Shown here: piece by piece, positions 1 to 8,006 of the stretch
How positions within the stretch are numbered: the first letter of the stretch is position 1
Layout of the letters: every line of letters starts with the position of its first letter
Program-made: the position numbers and the translations under genes
The notes under the pieces: generated by a model
Told to the model about the DNA's origin: nothing
The model's database searches: none
Seen by the model: the letters and a program-made list of their open reading frames with translations, nothing else
Source of the DNA: a bacterium
GTDB lineage: Bacteria > UBP6 > UBA1177
NCBI GenBank assembly: GCA_016290135.1
Contig: JAEESW010000001.1
Coordinates: 119,565 to 183,564 of the forward strand
DNA: 64,000 nucleotides
Direction: 5' to 3'

Positions 1-117
1 CTCCTTAAATCAAGACGGGAGATTATACAGAAGCTCTGAAATTTTGGAAATTTGCCGCTTCTTTTTGAGCATAAAATGAAAAAATCTTATGTTTTCAGCG
101 GATTGTATTTTATTAAA

Positions 118-148
118 TTGACAAAATAGTGTTTCCGCGTAATATAAT
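118..148 (+). promoter_or_regulatory. sigma70-type promoter for the LysM gene
   Basis: TTGACA lies at 118-123. It is followed by TAATAT at 140-145 (16-bp spacing), which overlaps a perfect TATAAT at 143-148 (19-bp spacing). The start codon is at 195, so the leader is about 40 nt. The same nested -10 arrangement occurs upstream of the initiator tRNA near 9425-9455. The motif match is visible; activity is inferred. Confidence 0.65.
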
Positions 149-194
149 CCGGCTATTTTTTGTTTGATCTTACAATGGATATAAGGAGTTTTTG

Positions 195-1451
195 ATGAAA
201 ACGATGATTTTTGCTTTCATTTTGATGTTTTCGACTCTTATGTTTGGTGAGGAAGTTCCGCCGGCAAGTGCGGAAGAAGTTCCGGTTCCTGATTTTATCA
301 ACCTTGACAATGTGGACCTCAGCGCGGCTCCCGAAACTTATGAGGTCGTTCCGGGCGACACACTCTGGGATATAAGCGAAAAAGAGCTTAAAAGCCCGTG
401 GTACTGGCCTAAAGTATGGTCGCTCAACCCGCAGATCCAGAATCCCCACAGGATCTATCCCGGGGACAAGATCTCTTTCCGCCAGACTGGCGAAATGATG
501 ATGCCCGGCGAAGAGGGAACTGGTGCTTACGGTGAGAACGGCGAAGGTTACAGCGCCGAATATGAGGATGAAGGCGAGACCGATGCTCTTGCGCAGACAG
601 GCAAGACGCTTGACGCAACGCCGGAAAACTACAAGGATTTCGTAAAACTCGGCGGCAAATACAGGATCGACAGGTTCAAACAAATCGACGACACTGTTTT
701 TGATATCGTCCAGAAAGGTTTCGTAGGCAACACCGAAGAGGAAAAAATGGCGAAGATCGTTGCTTCGTTCGAGCCGAAAGAGCTTTTGGCAACGGGTGAC
801 AACGTCTATGTTGAACTCGGAGACGACGAGGAAGAAGACGACAAAGACGAAAAGAAAAAGGAAAAGCCCCATTTCCAGATCGGTGACTATGTCGAGATAA
901 TCAATGTTAAAGACAAGATCAAACATCCTGATACCGGTGACAAGATCGGCTCGATCGTCGATATAGTCGGCAGAGGCAAAGTCCTTGATATCGGAAAAAA
1001 GAAGAAAGACGACGACAAGGACGACAAGGACACGCAGATCGCGACGGTCAAGATCATAAAGGCTTATGATGCTATCGAGCGCGGTTTCTATGTCCGCGAG
1101 TATGTCGAGACTGAAGACAGTGTCAAAGTAACGGAACCGGCATCCGACATCAAGGCGAAGATCCTTACCGGTTACGACCCCACTTTCTTCTACGGTCCGA
1201 ATTTCGTCGTTTACCTTGACAAAGGAAGCGACGACGGTGTCGAAAAAGGTGTTATGCTCTCCGTTTACAGAAAAGGCGACGGCCTCAAGGAATTCGAAGG
1301 CAAAGCGTCTCCGGCAGGTCTTCCGTATGAAATGATAGGCGAGCTTGTCATTGTTCAGGTCGCAGAAAAAACATCTGTAGCGATCATTACAAACAGCATT
1401 ACGGCTCTTGAAGCGGGCGACATTGCGGTCTCTGGCGAGATTGAAGAATAA
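195..1451 (+). CDS. LysM domain envelope protein
   Basis: This is an exported protein of 418 residues that probably binds peptidoglycan. The ATG at 195 is chosen because AAGGAG sits at 183-188; a TTG at 192 is in frame but worse spaced. A hydrophobic signal peptide covers about residues 1-17. One LysM domain spans about 49-96, with the typical VVPGDTLWDISEK start and an NPQIQNPHRIYPGDKI end. The rest has no fold I recognise and contains two very acidic/lysine-rich stretches near 208-225 and 270. LysM domains bind N-acetylglucosamine-containing glycans. The downstream kinase overlaps this gene's 3' end, so the two are probably co-transcribed and the kinase may sense an envelope state. The LysM call is firm; the role of the C-terminal part is unknown. 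Confidence 0.85.
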   Translation: MKTMIFAFILMFSTLMFGEEVPPASAEEVPVPDFINLDNVDLSAAPETYEVVPGDTLWDISEKELKSPWYWPKVWSLNPQIQNPHRIYPGDKISFRQTGEMMMPGEEGTGAYGENGEGYSAEYEDEGETDALAQTGKTLDATPENYKDFVKLGGKYRIDRFKQIDDTVFDIVQKGFVGNTEEEKMAKIVASFEPKELLATGDNVYVELGDDEEEDDKDEKKKEKPHFQIGDYVEIINVKDKIKHPDTGDKIGSIVDIVGRGKVLDIGKKKKDDDKDDKDTQIATVKIIKAYDAIERGFYVREYVETEDSVKVTEPASDIKAKILTGYDPTFFYGPNFVVYLDKGSDDGVEKGVMLSVYRKGDGLKEFEGKASPAGLPYEMIGELVIVQVAEKTSVAIITNSITALEAGDIAVSGEIEE

Positions 1452-3132
1452 GCTCTTAATCTTCTTACCTCTTTTATTCTCATTTTTTCTCTTTGTTTTT
1501 GTTTGTCTTAATTTTACCGATCCGCATGTTCTCGGCCGCGCAATAGAAAACGAGACCTCCTTTTTTGCTGCCGCCGGCGGTTTCAAGGCAGATCTCGATT
1601 CTCTTGACACCATTTCCGCAATGTATGAAAAATCGGAAGAAAATGCTCTTCCAGGTGATCTGCTTCAGGCAATGATCCTGTCCGTAATAAGCAGGAACTC
1701 TTCATTCATAAAGAGTGAAAGCGGCGACCGCCTTTCAGTGAGGATCGAGGATTTTTCGGCAAAGATAGCGGCTGCCGGAGAGGAATTTTCAAAAGCGGCT
1801 GCCGAGGAAAGACCCCGGATAATCGCTTCTCTTCGGGCGGACATCTCGACTTTGAAGGATATGGCGGATCTCGCTGCAAGGCAGAAACTCGGTATCGTCC
1901 AGTACAGCTACTTCGTCTGGCAGGACTTCATCAACAAAACCGTTATAGTGGTCTCGGCCTTGTTTCTGGTGATAAACGTGATCCTGACGATCTTCCTTTT
2001 TAAAAAGAAGAAAAGTGCAGTAAAACTCCTTTCCTTGATAGGTTTGGAAGAGGGCGCTCCGGCTGATGCTGCGGCGGAAGAGATCAGAAAGCTGACGGAA
2101 GCGAAGAGCGCGGAACTTGACGAACTCGGCAAAAAATATGCCCGCGAACAGATCGTAGGAAAGAGGAAGGAAGATCTTCTCAACGCAATTCCGGAAGGGC
2201 TTCTGACTGTTTCATCGGAACGTGTCACATTTGTCAACAAAACTATGAAAGAGTGGTTCGGCGTGGACGAATCCGCGATAGGCGAGTATGTGAAAAGTGT
2301 TTTTGACAGGATAGGCACTAACGGCGCCGAAGGTAAATTTTCCTGCGGCGAGGCGATATATCAACTTTCGATCTCTAAAAGCCAGAACGAGATCTTTTAT
2401 ATCTTCAGAGACATCACGAACGCGGAGGAGCTTTCGAGCAAACTGCTCAATTCGGAGCGGCTTGCTTCGGTCGGCGAGATGGCGACACGGATCACGCATG
2501 AGATAAGGAATCCGCTCAACACGATAAAAATGAACAGCGACTACCTGCTTGAAAACATCGGCAAGATCGGGTCTGAGGAAAAAAAGCAGCTTCTTTCGCT
2601 TGTCGTTAAGGAAGTCGAACGCCTTGAGCAGATCACGAACAAATACATGGGAATGGTGAACTACAACAAGAGCGGAGCGGCAGAAAGCGCCGTTTCCCTT
2701 CCTTCAGATCTGATAGAATTCCTTTCATTTCATCTTCCTGAGCTCCAGAAGAGAAGCATCGAGCTGACTGTCGGCAAAAGCGATCCTCTTTCGGTCTCGA
2801 TCTCACTGTCGTCATTCAAGGAGATCATGCTCAATCTCCTCAAAAACGCGTGGGAAGAGCTCGAAAACGGTGGAAAGATAGCTGTGAACATTGCCAGAAA
2901 AGGCAATTTCGCTGTGGTGTCGGTCGAAGATTCAGGACGCGGTGTCCCGCAGAGCGAAAGAGAGTCTGTCTTTAAAAATTTCTATACCAACAAACCCGGC
3001 GGCACGGGAATAGGGCTCAGCCATTCGAGAAAACTTGCGACCGAGGCCGGAGGAAAACTCTATGTCGGAGATTCGGTGCTCGGAGGTGCTTCGTTCGTCC
3101 TTGAGATCCCGCTCAGAAGAAAGTCTTCTTAA
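1441..3132 (+). CDS. membrane sensor histidine kinase
   Basis: Two-component sensor kinase of about 563 residues. Two membrane segments, near residues 4-24 and 166-186, enclose a roughly 140-residue periplasmic region without a recognised fold. A helical linker and a PAS-like segment (about 240-320, NAIPEGLLTV) follow. The HisKA domain carries the H-box THEIRNPLNTI, with the phosphoacceptor His near residue 353. The ATPase domain shows an N-box (NLLKNAWEEL), G1 (VEDSGRGVP) and G2 (GGTGIGLSHSRKLA). The start is uncertain: TTG at 1441, 1423 and 1408 are all in frame and none has a good ribosome site; 1441 gives the shortest overlap (11 nt) with the LysM gene. No response regulator is adjacent, so the partner must lie elsewhere; the NtrC-type regulator at 24172 is a candidate only by guess. 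Confidence 0.88.
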   Translation: MKNKLLIFLPLLFSFFLFVFVCLNFTDPHVLGRAIENETSFFAAAGGFKADLDSLDTISAMYEKSEENALPGDLLQAMILSVISRNSSFIKSESGDRLSVRIEDFSAKIAAAGEEFSKAAAEERPRIIASLRADISTLKDMADLAARQKLGIVQYSYFVWQDFINKTVIVVSALFLVINVILTIFLFKKKKSAVKLLSLIGLEEGAPADAAAEEIRKLTEAKSAELDELGKKYAREQIVGKRKEDLLNAIPEGLLTVSSERVTFVNKTMKEWFGVDESAIGEYVKSVFDRIGTNGAEGKFSCGEAIYQLSISKSQNEIFYIFRDITNAEELSSKLLNSERLASVGEMATRITHEIRNPLNTIKMNSDYLLENIGKIGSEEKKQLLSLVVKEVERLEQITNKYMGMVNYNKSGAAESAVSLPSDLIEFLSFHLPELQKRSIELTVGKSDPLSVSISLSSFKEIMLNLLKNAWEELENGGKIAVNIARKGNFAVVSVEDSGRGVPQSERESVFKNFYTNKPGGTGIGLSHSRKLATEAGGKLYVGDSVLGGASFVLEIPLRRKSS

Positions 3133-3137
3133 TCGGA

Positions 3138-4592
3138 TCATTCTACAGTCGGCTTGAAGAAGTCAAAATTGACATATTTTCCGTCTTTGCTTTTGCGGAC
3201 TGCCATGCCCGGATCCGTTTTGATGTAGATCTTCAGGACATTGTCGGCTTTTTTAGGATAGATATATGCGACTTCGGCCTTGAAAGCCCTTGTGTCGATG
3301 ATGTTGAGCAGATACTGCGGGATCTTGTCGAAATTGTTGACATCGATCACGAATCCGCCGCTTATTTCCCTGAACTGATAGTCGACTTCGCCGTCAAGTT
3401 CCATCGTAACGCGGCTGAATTCAGGGAATTTTCTGAAGAAAATATTTTTCAGTTTTCCCTTTTTCTCAAGTTTGGTGACAGGAAGTTCCGGTAGTTTTTC
3501 CGACAGAGTCGGTTCTTTTTCGGCTTTTGTGACTTTTAGCTGGCGTATTTCGCCGTCTTCTGATCTGACAGCTTTCATGCGCTCAGCCGTGCGTTTCTCT
3601 TCTTCAGCCTTTTTGAGCTCGGCTATGCGCTTTTCTTCGGCAATGCGCCTCTCTTCTTCAGCCTTTTTGAGTTCAGCAATACGCTTTTCCTCGGCAATGC
3701 GCCTCTCTTCTTCAGCCTTTTTGAGTTCCGCTATGCGCTTTTCCTCGGCAATGCGCCTTTCTTCTTCGGCCTTTTTGAGTTCAGCGATACGCTTTTCTTC
3801 GGCAATGCGCCTTTCTTCTTCAGCCTTTTTGAGTTCCGCTGCCCGTTTTTCTTCGGCCGCGCGCTTCTCTTCTTCAGCTTTTTTGAGTTCAGCTATGCGC
3901 TTTTCCTCGGCGCTCCTTTCTTCTTCGATAAGTTCGTTCATGAGCGAGTTGACAAGTTCGGCTTCTCTTTCGGATGCAAGACGCTTGTCGTTTTCAGCTT
4001 TTTTGAGTTCAGCTATGCGCTTTTCCTCGGCTGCGCGTTTCTCTTCTTCAGCCTTTTTGAGCTCAGCAATGCGCTTTTCCTCGGCAATACGCCTCTCTTC
4101 TTCAGCTTTCTGAAGTTCTGCTATCAGTTTTTCTTCCGTCTTGCGACGCTCTTCCTCGATCAGGCGCTCCTCTTCGATTTTCCTTGCCTTTTCGCTCTGC
4201 GCTATGCGCTCGGCCTCTCTGCGGGCCGTGAATTTTGCGATTATCGTGTCAAAATTGTCGTCGTCGAGGAACACAGAGCGGCTGAAGGCTATGATTATGG
4301 TCCCTTTGCGGTTGAAAAAGGTGTATTGAGCTCCGGATTCTACAAAAAATACGAATCTGGTCATGCCTCCGGAAAAGTTTTTTTCGACCGATTTCACCAT
4401 CGGAGGCAAGTTTGAAAAATCGGAATCTTCGAATGAACCGTTCGCTTCGAAAACTATTCTTTCGGGATTGCTCAGTCTGTATGATGAAAAAGTAGGATTC
4501 TCCTCGGCACTTTCAAAAACGACATAAAAATTGTCGTTCTCTTCAAGTGTCTCCAAAGAGAACAGAAAGAAAAATACGAGGAAAAGAGCCAT
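3138..4592 (-). CDS. coiled-coil protein with C-terminal AMIN-like domain
   Basis: Exported protein of 484 residues. A short hydrophobic N-terminus (FLVFFFLFSL) is followed by a region of about 100 residues. A long, highly charged helix (about 100-345) then carries near-perfect 18-residue repeats of the form KAEEERRIAEEKRIAELK. The C-terminal 100 residues (from FRKFPEFSRVTMEL) look like an AMIN domain, a beta fold that attaches periplasmic proteins to peptidoglycan or secretin partners. I infer a periplasmic spacer protein, similar in plan to TolA-like stalks. It is last in the operon 7857-3138 and starts 18 nt after the lipoprotein's stop codon, with no clear ribosome site, so translation may be coupled. 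It converges on the kinase gene with a 5-bp gap. The coiled coil is certain, AMIN is likely, and the specific role is unknown. Confidence 0.75.
   Translation of the reverse strand: MALFLVFFFLFSLETLEENDNFYVVFESAEENPTFSSYRLSNPERIVFEANGSFEDSDFSNLPPMVKSVEKNFSGGMTRFVFFVESGAQYTFFNRKGTIIIAFSRSVFLDDDNFDTIIAKFTARREAERIAQSEKARKIEEERLIEEERRKTEEKLIAELQKAEEERRIAEEKRIAELKKAEEEKRAAEEKRIAELKKAENDKRLASEREAELVNSLMNELIEEERSAEEKRIAELKKAEEEKRAAEEKRAAELKKAEEERRIAEEKRIAELKKAEEERRIAEEKRIAELKKAEEERRIAEEKRIAELKKAEEERRIAEEKRIAELKKAEEEKRTAERMKAVRSEDGEIRQLKVTKAEKEPTLSEKLPELPVTKLEKKGKLKNIFFRKFPEFSRVTMELDGEVDYQFREISGGFVIDVNNFDKIPQYLLNIIDTRAFKAEVAYIYPKKADNVLKIYIKTDPGMAVRKSKDGKYVNFDFFKPTVE
3595..4113 (-). repeat. 54-bp tandem repeats encoding an 18-residue coiled-coil unit
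   Basis: The reading-frame repeats KAEEERRIAEEKRIAELK occur about nine times with small changes, broken once by a divergent segment around 3930-4000. The copies are close enough at DNA level that recombination or slippage could change their number and so the length of the coiled coil. Confidence 0.85.
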
Positions 4593-4610
4593 GATTCCGA
4601 ATAGTTGTGA

Positions 4611-5417
4611 TCAGTTGCCCGATTCTCCGGTCGTGTCCCACTCGACAAATTCGGCTGCGACACATTTGCCGTCGGAGATGAATCCGAAATCGCCCAGATA
4701 GTCGTTGAGAGGTTCGACCTGCTTCATAATAAGGTTCCTGATCGAGCCGCTCGTTCTGTCGACTTCTTCCTCAGACGCGTTCAGCATAGGGGTGACTTTC
4801 GTTATCGTCAAGGTCCCGCGGGTCTGGAAATAGTATTCTTTTGCCGCTCCGAGTTCGGCATCGACCCAGACCATCACGCACTGCTGGCACTGGGCGTAAT
4901 TGTCGTTCAGGCCTGTTCCGAGTTCGTAAGTTCCCGTCGTGATATTGCCCATCAGGAATATTCTGATAATGTCGATCGCGTTTTCTCCCATCGACGGAGA
5001 GAAGTAGCCGTTGATTTCGTCGGCATAAAGCCCTCCGACCGTTATTTTCGGCACTTCGATCATCGTACAGCCGGCCGCTTCCTTTTCAAATTCAGGATCA
5101 GGCCCGTCAACAGGAGTTGTCGGTTCTGTCGGTTCAGTCGGTTCTGTCGGCTCTATGTCCGTATCTGTATCGGTATTTTCTGCCGGTCCATCAGGATCAT
5201 CGGTCGGATCTGCATTATCCGGTGCAGTATCGGTATCATCCGTCGATTCCGGATCAGTATCAGCGGCCGGTACGGTATCATCGGTCGGATCTTCATCCGA
5301 AACTACGCCGCTGTCAGTCGTATCTTCTTCATCCGAACTGCCGCATGCAACAAGCAAAGCAAGTGCGGAAAACAGAAAAACGAACAGGATTTTTTTAGCA
5401 AAATTACTACTTTTCAT
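4611..5417 (-). CDS. lipoprotein with Asp/Thr/Pro-rich linker
   Basis: Lipoprotein of 268 residues of unknown function. The signal peptide ends in the lipobox LVAC with Cys25 as the acylated residue. Residues about 26-105 are low-complexity (DTDPESTDDTDTAPD and PTEPTEPT tracts), a probable flexible tether. A folded C-terminal domain of about 160 residues holds a CQQC pair. The ATG at 5417 is preferred because GGAG precedes it by about 8 nt; TTG at 5420 is also in frame. The start overlaps the last codons of the ZnuA-like gene, so translation is probably coupled. The same tether style recurs in lipoproteins at 34857, 36021 and 46768. I do not recognise the C-terminal domain. Confidence 0.75.
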   Translation of the reverse strand: MKSSNFAKKILFVFLFSALALLVACGSSDEEDTTDSGVVSDEDPTDDTVPAADTDPESTDDTDTAPDNADPTDDPDGPAENTDTDTDIEPTEPTEPTEPTTPVDGPDPEFEKEAAGCTMIEVPKITVGGLYADEINGYFSPSMGENAIDIIRIFLMGNITTGTYELGTGLNDNYAQCQQCVMVWVDAELGAAKEYYFQTRGTLTITKVTPMLNASEEEVDRTSGSIRNLIMKQVEPLNDYLGDFGFISDGKCVAAEFVEWDTTGESGN

Positions 5418-6948
5418 CAATCAAAGCTCCTTTTATCTCTTTTGCTGTCTCTTTAATGTTTTCGAGAACGTTTTCCTTCAAAGGATCGAGAGTGATAACG
5501 CGGACTTTTGTCTCTTCGGCTACCGATTTTATGACAGAATCGGGGATCTGAGCCTGCATGAATACGGCTTTCGCGTTGTTTTTCTTGATGAAATCTACGA
5601 CTTTCGCCATATCGACTGCACCCGGTTCCTTTCCTTCGATCTCAAGCGTAACCTGTTTGAGCCCGAATCTGTCGGCAAAATATCCGAAAGCTGGGTGGTG
5701 AACTACGAAACTCTTTCCTTCAACTTCTTTGAGCTGAGCGGCAACTTCGTCATTCACTTTTTTGATCTCAGCTTTCAGAGTTTCGCCGTTTTCGCGGTAG
5801 AACGCTGCATTTTCAGGATCAACTGCGGAAAGTTCAGCAACGGTGTTGTCGGTCATAACGATAAGGTTCATCGGATCGAGCCATACGTGCGGATCGTGCA
5901 TTCCGTGGTGATGTCCGCAGCAGCCTTTTCCGTTGAGACAGTCGCATCCGCCGTGTTTTTTGCAGCACTCTTTGTCGCCTTTGCAGGGACATTCCTTGCC
6001 GCAGCACTTAGGACAGCCTTTTCCTTCGTGGCAGCTGCACTCTTTGCCCTCTTTGCATCCGCATTTGCAGTCAGCACAGCCTTTACCTTCTTTGCAGTCG
6101 CATCTCTTGCCGTCTTTGCATCCGCAGTCGCACTTTTCACAGCCTTCGCATTTTCCGCCGCAGCAGCCTTTGTCGCCGTGATGGCATCCGCACTCTTTTC
6201 CTTCTTTGCATCCGCACTTGCAGTCAGCACAGCCTTTACCTTCTTTGCAGTCGCAACCTTTTCCGTCTTTGCATCCGCATCCGCACTTTTCACAGCCTTC
6301 GCAGCCTTTGTCACCGTGATGTTCTTTGTGATGAGGGCAGCCTTCGTGCATTCCCTTGTGCTCGAGTTTTTCTTCTTTCGGAGCGTCGAATCCCGGAAGA
6401 GCGCACGCATCTGCGCCGCATTCCTCTTTTTCAAGCTTTTCACCGTGCTTGCATCCGCATTCCCTGCCTTCCTTGCATCCGCATTTGCAGTCTGCACATG
6501 CTTCGGCACAGCCTTTGTCGCAGTGATGATGAGGATGAAAATGTCCTTCCATTTTGCGGAAATTTATTCCTTTCGCCATATCGGCAAAACGAATGTTTTT
6601 GTAGTCAGCGGCAAGTTTTTCGATAGAAGCTGCTTCGAAGGGGACTCCGATTTTGAGGTAAAGTGCGGAATCTTTGAGGTCAGCCATCTTTTTCGGACCC
6701 GGTTCATAAGTTTCCGGCGTGCTTGAAGGCTCCATCATCGTGTTGACTCTGACTTTGTCTTTGCCGACAGTTTTGACGATGAAAGCCTGGGGCGGAATGC
6801 TGACTGTTACATTGAGAATGTCCCGTTTTTTTGCCGCGGTACTGGCCTCGCTACTGGCTGCGCTGTCCTTGGAAGCGGTCTTTTCACCGCAGGAAACCAG
6901 CACAAAAAGAGCCAGAAACAGAACAAAAATTTTCATGATTTTTTTCAT
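5407..6948 (-). CDS. znuA: ZnuA-like metal-binding lipoprotein with Cys-rich insertion
   Basis: Solute-binding protein of the Zn/Mn ABC uptake family (513 residues, against about 300 usually). It is a lipoprotein (lipobox LVSC, Cys20). The N-lobe (about 45-135) has YEPGPKKMADL and LYLKIGVPFE. The C-lobe (about 349-513) has DPHVWLDP and a HHPAFGYF segment that hold family metal ligands. Where many relatives read DPHTYEP this one reads TPETYEP, so one canonical His may be absent. Between the lobes, where relatives have a short His-rich loop, residues 143-344 contain 50 cysteines plus His clusters, built from repeated units such as CADCKCGCKEG. I infer a high-capacity metal-capturing arm. No permease or ATPase gene adjoins it; its neighbours are apbC and two envelope proteins. 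The family call is strong; the metal is unknown. Confidence 0.85.
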   Translation of the reverse strand: MKKIMKIFVLFLALFVLVSCGEKTASKDSAASSEASTAAKKRDILNVTVSIPPQAFIVKTVGKDKVRVNTMMEPSSTPETYEPGPKKMADLKDSALYLKIGVPFEAASIEKLAADYKNIRFADMAKGINFRKMEGHFHPHHHCDKGCAEACADCKCGCKEGRECGCKHGEKLEKEECGADACALPGFDAPKEEKLEHKGMHEGCPHHKEHHGDKGCEGCEKCGCGCKDGKGCDCKEGKGCADCKCGCKEGKECGCHHGDKGCCGGKCEGCEKCDCGCKDGKRCDCKEGKGCADCKCGCKEGKECSCHEGKGCPKCCGKECPCKGDKECCKKHGGCDCLNGKGCCGHHHGMHDPHVWLDPMNLIVMTDNTVAELSAVDPENAAFYRENGETLKAEIKKVNDEVAAQLKEVEGKSFVVHHPAFGYFADRFGLKQVTLEIEGKEPGAVDMAKVVDFIKKNNAKAVFMQAQIPDSVIKSVAEETKVRVITLDPLKENVLENIKETAKEIKGALIDEK

Positions 6949-6969
6949 GAGACATTCTCCCTTAAAAAA

Positions 6970-7857
6970 TTAAACCTCGCAAATATCCATGATCTGCCTT
7001 GTGACAGATTCAAACTCTTTTGCTGCCGGATTGCTGTCGGCTGCGTAGACAAAAGGAAGTCCGCAGTCGCCCGATTCTCCGATGGCCGGATCGAACGGGA
7101 TCTTTCCGAGCAGCTTGATGTTGTATTTTTCCGCGATCTGTGTTCCGGCACCGGTTTTGAAAATCTGCGTGACTTTGCCGCAGTGCGGACAGATATAACC
7201 GCTCATGTTCTCAACTATTCCGAGAATTTTTATATGCGCTTTTTCGCAGAAGTTGACCGACTTTCTGACATCGGCAGCGGCGACTTCCTGAGGAGTCGTG
7301 ACTAAAACCGCGCCGGTGAGATCGTCAACCGTGTTGATGAGCGAAAGAAGCTCGTCGCCCGTTCCGGGAGGCGAATCGATTACGAGATAATCAAGCGTTC
7401 CCCATTCGACATCCTTGAAAAACTGCTGGATCATTCCGTGTTTTATCGGGCCTCTCCAGATTATCGCGTCGTCGGAATCCTGAAGGAAAAAGCCGACAGA
7501 CATTATTTTGAGTGCGCCGAAAGTGACCGGAACCAGCTTGTTGTTTTCATTGACAGTGATCTTGCCGTCCTTCATACCGAACATCGTGGGAATGCTCGGT
7601 CCGTGCAGGTCGATATCGAGAAGACCTGTCGTTTTGCCTTCAAGCGCGAGCTTCATCGCCAGGTTTACCGCGACAGAGCTTTTGCCGACACCGCCTTTGC
7701 CCGACATGACAAGGATCTTGTTTTTGATTCTGCAGAGATTTTTCTTTATCTCCTGTCTCACAGCAAACTGCTCGGCTGATTCATCCTGCATCTGTTTCTT
7801 CGCACTGCAGGTCGTGCTTGTGCAACTTTCACAAGAAGAGTGCTTTTCTTCTGCCAT
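6970..7857 (-). CDS. apbC: Mrp/ApbC iron-sulfur cluster carrier ATPase
   Basis: Cytoplasmic P-loop ATPase of the Mrp/NBP35 family (295 residues), which carries and delivers Fe-S clusters. The deviant Walker A is GKGGVGKS at residues 53-60. GTLDYLVIDSPPGTGDE is the family's switch region. A CPHC pair near 222-225 is the dimer-bridging cluster site. An N-terminal CESCTSTTC segment adds three cysteines, recalling the extra N-terminal cluster site of NBP35-type members. The ATG at 7857 is used because GGAGG lies 5-6 nt upstream; an upstream TTG (7869) would place the ribosome site inside the gene. It is first in a four-gene operon with the Cys-rich ZnuA-like protein 21 bp downstream, which suggests metal or cluster homeostasis as a shared theme. 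Confidence 0.92.
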   Translation of the reverse strand: MAEEKHSSCESCTSTTCSAKKQMQDESAEQFAVRQEIKKNLCRIKNKILVMSGKGGVGKSSVAVNLAMKLALEGKTTGLLDIDLHGPSIPTMFGMKDGKITVNENNKLVPVTFGALKIMSVGFFLQDSDDAIIWRGPIKHGMIQQFFKDVEWGTLDYLVIDSPPGTGDELLSLINTVDDLTGAVLVTTPQEVAAADVRKSVNFCEKAHIKILGIVENMSGYICPHCGKVTQIFKTGAGTQIAEKYNIKLLGKIPFDPAIGESGDCGLPFVYAADSNPAAKEFESVTRQIMDICEV

Positions 7858-7887
7858 AACCGCCTCCAAATCAACTAAAAACGATGG

Positions 7888-7915
7888 ATTTTAAGGAAAA
7901 AAAGCAGAAAAACAA
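7888..7915 (-). promoter_or_regulatory. candidate promoter for the apbC-znuA operon
   Basis: On the minus strand TTGTTT (7910-7915) and TAAAAT (7888-7893) are 16 bp apart, about 30 nt ahead of the apbC start at 7857. The -35 match is only fair. Confidence 0.4.
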
Positions 7916-7933
7916 GATTCTTTTTTGTGCCGC

Positions 7934-7996
7934 GCAAATCTTAAAAGGTTGCGCCGTCGGCATAACGGAATTACGGGATATTACGGCAAGATTTGC
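7934..7996. repeat. intergenic inverted repeat between maeB and apbC
   Basis: GCAAATCTT at 7934-7942 is perfectly inverted as AAGATTTGC at 7988-7996. Just inside lies a second pair, GCCGT / ACGGC. The loop contains three spaced ACGG copies. No T-run follows on either strand, so it is not a typical terminator. It could be a structured leader of the apbC operon, a protein site, or a dispersed palindromic repeat. Confidence 0.5.
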
Positions 7997-8006
7997 GGCG
8001 CGAAGA

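Noticed and set aside
153..1613. Long minus-strand open frame opposite the LysM gene (486 codons)
   Set aside because: It mirrors the codon pattern of the real gene, has no ribosome site and no recognisable domain. The plus-strand gene has promoter, signal peptide and LysM motif.
5155..6726. Long plus-strand frame opposite the ZnuA-like and lipoprotein genes (523 codons)
   Set aside because: It spans two real minus-strand genes and its protein is a low-complexity Phe/Ala/Ser string reflecting the Cys/Lys-rich repeat on the other strand.
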